Shown here one piece after another: positions 58,866 to 64,000 of a stretch of DNA of 64,000 nt (its first letter is position 1; the number at the start of each line of letters is the position of its first letter). The stretch spans positions 2,790,001 to 2,854,000 of the forward strand of contig CP126200.1 of assembly GCA_030272155.1 (NCBI GenBank), given 5' to 3'. The translations under genes were made by a program, and so were the position numbers. Under the pieces are notes generated by a model that was not told the origin of the DNA, did no database searches, and was given only the letters and a program-made list of their open reading frames with translations. Source of the stretch: Tetradesmus obliquus (Eukaryota; Chlorophyta; Chlorophyceae; Sphaeropleales; Scenedesmaceae).

Positions 58866-59066
58866 AGGCCCTGGCGCGCGTGGCGGCGGCTATGGCGCAG
58901 GCATGCCCATGGGCCCAGGGGCCTATGGGGGTGGCGCAGGCGGCCTGAACAAGCGCAAGGGCGTGCGGGGTGCAGCAGGCATGCAGGAGGACGACCCCTA
59001 CGGCAGCGGCCGCTTTGGGGGGCCGCTGGACAGGGAGATGCAGGTGGGCCGCTGGTGGTGTTGTGC

Positions 59067-59102
<36 letters not shown>

Positions 59103-62100
59103 CGCTGCTGTCGCTGCTGCTGCCGCTGCTGTCGCTGCTACTGCTGGTGATATGTGTTGACTGCTTGGTACTTCAAATAGCAGTTACAGGAGCTTGGGCA
59201 ATGCTGGTGGTGCAGCTGGCCATGCCAGCGCCCGTAACATTGTTCACAAACATGCTTGGCGTGGACAAGGCGTTTGATTGTCCAGCTGCAGCAGAGTCGA
59301 CCAACAACTGCTGCTGCTTCTGCTGCTGCAGTTCTTTGAGAAGGTCAAGTCTCGGCTGCGCAACCGGGAGCTGTACCAGGACTTCCTCAAGTGCCTCAAC
59401 CTGTACGCGCAGGAGATCATCAGCAGGCAGGAGCTGCTCAGCCTGGCACACGTGAGTGCCAGCAGGGACAGCAACAAAAGCTGGCAGCAAGGTTAAGCAT
59501 TAGCAGCAGTTGCACGGCAGCATATTGCAGGAGGTCCTCAGCAGGCAGGAGCACACGTGATCGGGCGGGACAGTGAGACGTAGGGCAGCAGCAGCAGCGA
59601 GGGCAGCAGATGCTGGGGTTGGGGAAATACTAGTTGCAGCCGCACTTGTGCGGCAGCATTTGCCACGAGGTGACTGGCACATGTGAGCAGGCGGGACTGC
59701 AGGCTGGGACAGTTGGCAGGCTGGGACAGCAGCAGCAGCTCGCAGCAAGAGGTGGCGGGAGCAGTGGATGCTTGGGGTGGGGGGAGTAGCTTGCAGCAGC
59801 AGTTGTGCAGCAGCAGCTTGCAGTAGATCATCAGTAGGCAGGAGCTGCTCAAACTGGCACACATGAGCAACAGGCTTGCTGCACAGTTTGCAGGTTGGGA
59901 CAGCTTGCAGGTTGGTACAGTGGGACAATGGAACGAGGGACAGCAGGCTGGGACAATGGGCCAGCGGGATGCGGGACAGCAGCAGGCTGGGACAGCCATC
60001 TGCAACAGCGGGCCGGGACAGCAACAAATTGAGGCAGCTGTAGTGTGCAGCAACAGCCAGCAGCAGCCGGCAGCAGCTGACAGCAGCAAGGGTTGGCAAC
60101 AGCAGCAGCAGCAGCCGCCCAAGACATGTCCTAAAATCAAGCTGTGTTTCTTGCTGCTGTTGCTGCTGCTACATAACATCATTGGGTGTTTTGGGGAGTT
60201 GCGGCAAGCTGATCTTGATTTTGAATATGCTGCTGCTGCTGCCGCTGCTGCTGCTGCTGCTGTTCCTGTCACAGGACATCATCGGGCGCTTCCCTGACCT
60301 GCTTGATGGCTTCAGCCGCTTCCTGCAGCGCTGCGAGACCATGGACGCCGTGGACAGCGAGATGCGCAGCCAGTTTGGCGCGGGCAAAATCAGCGCCAAG
60401 GACATGGCGCGCCTCAAGGGCCAGACTGTGCGGTGAGCAGCAGCAACCTCTGTTCTTGTACTGTCTTCATGCATGTCTAGTTTGTAGCAAAGCAAGTTTT
60501 CTTCAGTGACACTGTTGCGTCAGACTATGACGCAATGCATGGACAAGATGCTGAGCAAGCCCATCAGCGCAGAAGCTGTATGAATGACTGCTTCCATTGT
60601 ATTGCATCGGTCTTGTGTCTCAACGTGCCTTTGTTCACCAATGCAGGGACAAGATGCTCAGCAAGCCTATTAGCGAGGTTGCTGCCGAGTACAACCTGGA
60701 CGACCGCTGCACGCCCAGCATTGTTCAACTGACATGTTACGCATGGTTGCATAACATTGCAGGGACAAGATGCTCAGCAAGCCCATTAGTGAGGTTGCTG
60801 CGGAGTACAACCCTGATGACCGCTGCACGCCCAGCATCGTTCAACCGACATGTTCAAATGTTTGCATAACATTGCAGGGACAAGATGCTCAGCAAGCCCA
60901 TTAGTGAGGTGGCCGCAGAGTACAACCCTGACGACCGCTGCACGCCCAGCTAGACTGCCAACTCACTTGTATCTGTGCAAACTTTGTGCATGACACTGCA
61001 GGGACAAGATGCTGAGCAGCCCATCAGCGCGGTGGCCGCAGCGTACCGCTTCCAACATGTATTGCATCGTGCTTTTCCTTGAATCAATGCAGGGACAAGA
61101 TGCTCAGCAAGCCGATCAGTGAGGTTGCTGCTGAGTACAATCCTGATGATCGCTGCACCCCGAGCTACGTGCGCGTGCCTGCCAGCTACCCCAAGGTCAA
61201 GAGCAGCGGCAAGACGGCGATTGGTGAAGAAGTACTTAACGACGCCTGGGTGTCCATCATCAGCGGCAGCGAGGACTACAGCTTCAAGGTGAGGGTTTTG
61301 GGGGTATTTATCCAGGGTTTGGGGGCTGAGGGTTCAGGGGTGCTGTGACACAGGGTTGTGAGGTGCTTCCACAAGGTAGGGACGAGGTTGGGGTGTGCCA
61401 GCGTGATCATGGGCCCGGCATTGCTGCCGTGCGTGCCAGTGCTGCTAGGCCTGCTCGCGACAGCTCATGCGCAAGAACCAGTATGAGGAGGCGCTTTTGT
61501 GGTGCTGTGCTCTCATCCCATGTGCTGCTGCTGCTACTCCCAACGCACTGCTCCGCTGCAACAGCTCATGCCCAAGAACCAGTACGAGGAGGCGCTCTTC
61601 CACTGATCTGATCTAATCCTATCAACATCATCCGCTGCTCTGCTCTGCTTGGCTGCCCTCCTTTCTTTTAATTTCAACAACAGCTCATGCGCAAGAACCA
61701 GTATGAGGAGGCGCTCTTCCGCTGCGAGGACGACCGCTTCGAGCTGGACATGTGCATCGAGACCACCAGCAGCACGCTGCGCAAGCTGCGCCCGCTGCGC
61801 GACGCGTTTGCAGCCATGAGCCCTGAGGAGCGCGGGCTGTGGCGGCTGCCTGAGGGCGAGCTGGGCGCGATCCACTTCAGGGCGGTGGAGCGCATTTACG
61901 GCGACCAGGTGGGCAGCACTGTAGACCAAACGATCTCATGATTCCACATCACCTTGTATTGTCGTTTCGTAGCATTGTTTGCGGCCATGAGCCCTGAGGA
62001 GCACGGCCATGTAGATCGATCTGGTTGTATGTGTAGATTCCGACAACGGCTTTGTAGATAGCGTGCGGCCGTGAGTCCTGAGGAGCTGGGGCTGTGGCGG

Positions 62101-63907
62101 CTGCCTGAGGGCGAGCTGGGCGCGATCCACTTCAGGGCGGTGGAGCGCATCTACGGCGACCAGGTGGGCAGCAATGTAGACCAAATAATCTCATTATGCT
62201 AGAATACCTTGTATTGTCTTCTGGCATTGTTTGCGGCCATGAGCCCTGAGGAGCACGGCCATGTAGATCGAACATAATATATGTGTAGATTCCGCAACAA
62301 TGGCTTTGAAAATAGCGTGCTGCCATGAGCCCTGAGGAGCGCGGGCTGTGGCGGCTGCCTGAGGGCGAGCTGGGCGCAATCCACTTCAGGGCGGTGGAGC
62401 GCATCTACGGCGACCAGGTGGGCAGCAATATAGGCTAATGCAAGGCCACTAGATTGTGGAGCTGCTGAAGCACAACCTCAACCTGCTGCTGACCGCTTTT
62501 GCTGCTGCTGCTGGCCGCTTTTGCTGCTGCTGCTGGCCGCTTTTGCTGCTGCTGCCCACTTCTGCTGTGCTGCTCTGCTTGCAGCAGGGCCCCCAGATTG
62601 TGGAGCTGCTGAAGAACAATCCCACTGTGGCCATCCCAGTGCTGACCGCTACTGCTGCTGCTGCTGCCGGTTCTGTCTGCCTGCCACTCCATTGCACTCG
62701 CAGCAGGGCCCCCAGATCGTGGAGCTGCTGAAGAAGAATCCTACTGTGGCTATTCCAGTGCTGACCGCTACTGCTGCTGCTGCTGCCGATTCTGTCTGCC
62801 TGCCACTCCATTGCACTCGCAGCAGGGCCCCCAGATCGTGGAGCTGCTGAAGAAGAACCCCACTGTGGCCATCCCAGTGGTCATGGTGCGCCTGGAGCAG
62901 AAGGAGACGGAGTGGCTGCGGGTGAGTTTCTGTGCAGCATGCTATGCTATGAGTAAGTCCACTCACGGGTGGTGTACCGGGTGCATAGGAGGCTTTGGTG
63001 GGATAGGTGGTCCCTATGTCCCCAGAGCAGGAGGAGACCGAATGGCTGCGGGTGAGGCATGGTGCAGAATGCTTTGTTATGATTATGTGGCTAAAGGGTT
63101 GTGCCACATTTTATTGGAGGTGTGAGTGATATGGGTGATCATGGTGCCCCCCCAGCAGAGGCAGGCGGAGTGGCTGCGGGCGAGGCGGGTGAGGCTCACA
63201 TGCAAACTGCAATCTCTCTGTCAACAGAAGTCGCCGTGCATGCACACTTATCGCAAGTGCTGTTGCTTGCGAGGAGATGAACGAGCTGTGGTCCGCACAA
63301 TGCATGCATTCGCTCCGTGCTGAGCATTCTGCATGTCGCGCTGAGTGTGTTGCATGTAGGTGTAAGTGTGTCGCGTGTTGCTTGCGTGCAGGTGCGTGAG
63401 GAGATGAACGAGCTGTGGCGCAAGGTGTTCCAGCAGAACTACCACAAGAGCCTGGACCACCGCTCCTTCTACTTCAAGCAGAGCGACAAGAAGAGCCTCA
63501 TGCCCAAGGCCATGCTGCAGGAGGTGGGGCGAGAGGCCAGGGTGCATCCAGGGTTTGACTGCTGGGTTTAGGGTTTTGACCGAGCGCTGACCATATTGAT
63601 TAAAGTTTGTGCTTGCCAGGCTGAACAATCGATCATTGGTTTGTTTGCTAGCTCTGCAGCCTGCTGTTTACTGCACCAGCTAGCTGCCTGCCAGCACAAG
63701 CTCAAGATCTGGCCCCGCGTGCGCAGCTGCTGCGTGTTGCCGAGTGCTGAGTTTTTGTAAAGCCATTGAGCTGCTGCTGCTGCTGCAGGTGCGCGACGCG
63801 GCTGAGAAGCGGCGCCTGGATGAGCGTCAGCTGCAGGCCCTGGCTGCTGGTGGCAGCCCCAGCGCCATCCTGCTGCAGCCAGACCTGTCCTTTGACTACA
63901 ACTCAGA
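55981..63907 (+). CDS. SIN3: SIN3 paired amphipathic helix corepressor (3' end beyond window)
   Basis: Scaffold of the SIN3-HDAC corepressor. Exons 55981-56039, 56162-56317, 56487-56577, 56704-56745, 56950-57027, 57486-57584, 57977-58054, 58499-58592, 58868-59043, 59332-59451, 60275-60432, 61093-61288, 61684-61908, 62826-62921, 63392-63523 and 63789-63907 join in phase; a donor at 63908 shows the gene continues. PAH1 (about 35-108) has [17 protein letters not shown] and FNTFLPKGYEIQL; PAH2 (128-195) has [18 protein letters not shown] and FTYFLPD; a Gly/Met/Arg-rich linker follows; PAH3 (292-353) has [18 protein letters not shown] and [12 protein letters not shown]. The HDAC-interaction region shows [40 protein letters not shown] and [12 protein letters not shown], then [12 protein letters not shown]. 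The start ([11 protein letters not shown]) resembles plant SNL proteins. Introns 10-14 are full of partial exon copies. Confidence 0.93.
59525..59870 (+). repeat. Copies of the SIN3 exon 10 end in intron 10
   Basis: The segment reading [14 protein letters not shown] recurs at about 59826-59866 (AGATCATCAGTAGGCAGGAG, one silent AGC/AGT, GAG to TAG, Ser to Lys) and, more decayed, near 59526-59560. Between and after them lies a run of CAGGCTGGGACAG-type repeats to about 60000. Confidence 0.75.
60530..61045 (+). repeat. Five tandem partial copies of the SIN3 exon 12 start
   Basis: Copies of the [20 protein letters not shown] region occur at about 60541-60570, 60646-60720, 60762-60836, 60876-60951 and 61001-61048, before the real exon at 61093. 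Most have the CATTGCAG-type acceptor and a shared intron tail, giving a period of about 115 bases. Among the three full-length copies and the real exon about a dozen codons vary; all are third-base silent changes except one CTG/CCT (Leu/Pro). The last copy has lost a base and decayed. None has a clear donor. Confidence 0.92.
61447..61600 (+). repeat. Two copies of the SIN3 exon 13 start
   Basis: GCTCATGCGCAAGAACCAGT ATGAGGAGGCGCT appears at about 61464-61500 and, with CGC/CCC and TAT/TAC changes, at 61563-61604, before the real exon at 61684. The second ends CACTGA where the exon has CGCTGC. Confidence 0.88.
61975..62420 (+). repeat. Two copies of the SIN3 exon 13 end in intron 13
   Basis: The second half of exon 13 ([31 protein letters not shown]) and its GTGGGCAGC donor recur at about 62068-62170 and 62320-62430, each preceded by a scrap reading GCGGCCATGAGCCCTGAGGA. 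The codons differ only by ATT/ATC and GCG/GCA. The following intron (TGTAGACCAAA) is copied as well. Confidence 0.9.
62446..62822 (+). repeat. Three copies of the SIN3 exon 14 start
   Basis: Copies at 62586-62643 and 62706-62763 read GPQIVELLK(N/K)NPTVAIPV, each with a GCAGCAG acceptor and each running into a CTG tract and the same TCTGTCTGCCTGCCACTCCA segment, with a period of about 120 bases. The second differs from the real exon by four silent changes in 18 codons. An older, degenerate copy is at about 62450-62495. Confidence 0.92.
63025..63300 (+). repeat. Copies of the SIN3 exon 14 end and exon 15 start in intron 14
   Basis: GAGCAGGAGGAGACCGAATG GCTGCGGGTGAGG at 63026-63058 and GGCGGAGTGGCTGCGGGCG at about 63165-63185 echo the end of exon 14. 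GCGAGGAGATGAACGAGCTG TGG at about 63268-63291 echoes the start of exon 15. Confidence 0.82.
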
Positions 63908-64000
63908 GTGAGTTTGACCAGGGTTGACCAGCAGAAGGTGGTGGAGCTGGGCCCAAACAACAAATGCACTTGAGCACAAAATGTTGGCATTGCCCAGGCT

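Noticed and set aside
60646..60951. SIN3 exon 12 copies as extra constitutive exons
   Set aside because: Each has an acceptor but no usable donor in frame, and inclusion of all would repeat the segment four times and break the known SIN3 order.

Overview
The window is nuclear DNA of a green alga, most likely a chlorophyte of the Chlorophyceae. The evidence is multi-exon genes with GTGAGT/GTGCGT donors and TGCAG acceptors, TGTAA-type polyadenylation signals after several stops, very heavy CAG/CTG trinucleotide repeats coding poly-Ala/Gln/Ser tracts, an organellar bacterial-type RecA, a septin and a fatty acyl reductase. Nothing bacterial or viral was seen. All gene models here were built by hand by joining exons whose splice phases agree; several were checked by the total coding length being divisible by three.

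Layout, left to right: first exon of an organellar recA (minus, runs off the left edge); divergently, a mitochondrial monothiol CGFS glutaredoxin (984-3568); a fatty acyl-CoA reductase (6048-9376); an organellar RluA-type pseudouridine synthase (12312-16010); a septin GTPase (17030-23103); an unrecognised protein made of about twenty 12-residue repeats (25533-29277); a perfect 8.46-kb (CA)n array (30432-38892); a Vms1/ANKZF1 peptidyl-tRNA hydrolase (minus, 39136-43931); divergently, a weakly recognised FWWh/FAM227-like protein (44758-48764); a U-box protein (minus, 50283-52349, N-terminus unresolved); and the 5' two thirds of a SIN3 corepressor (55981 to the right edge). The genes are unrelated housekeeping genes and do not form a pathway. 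Two divergent pairs (recA/glutaredoxin and VMS1/FWWh-like) may share promoters.

The most unusual property is a recurrent structure called 'exon echoes' here. In six or seven of these genes, introns and 3' flanks carry one to five partial direct copies of the neighbouring exon edge, each with its splice site and some adjoining intron. In the clearest cases the copies differ from the real exon almost only at synonymous positions, which neutral decay does not predict. A second regularity is that CTG tracts, up to about 41 units, sit directly against 3' splice acceptors. No transposon, tRNA, rRNA or CRISPR was recognised.
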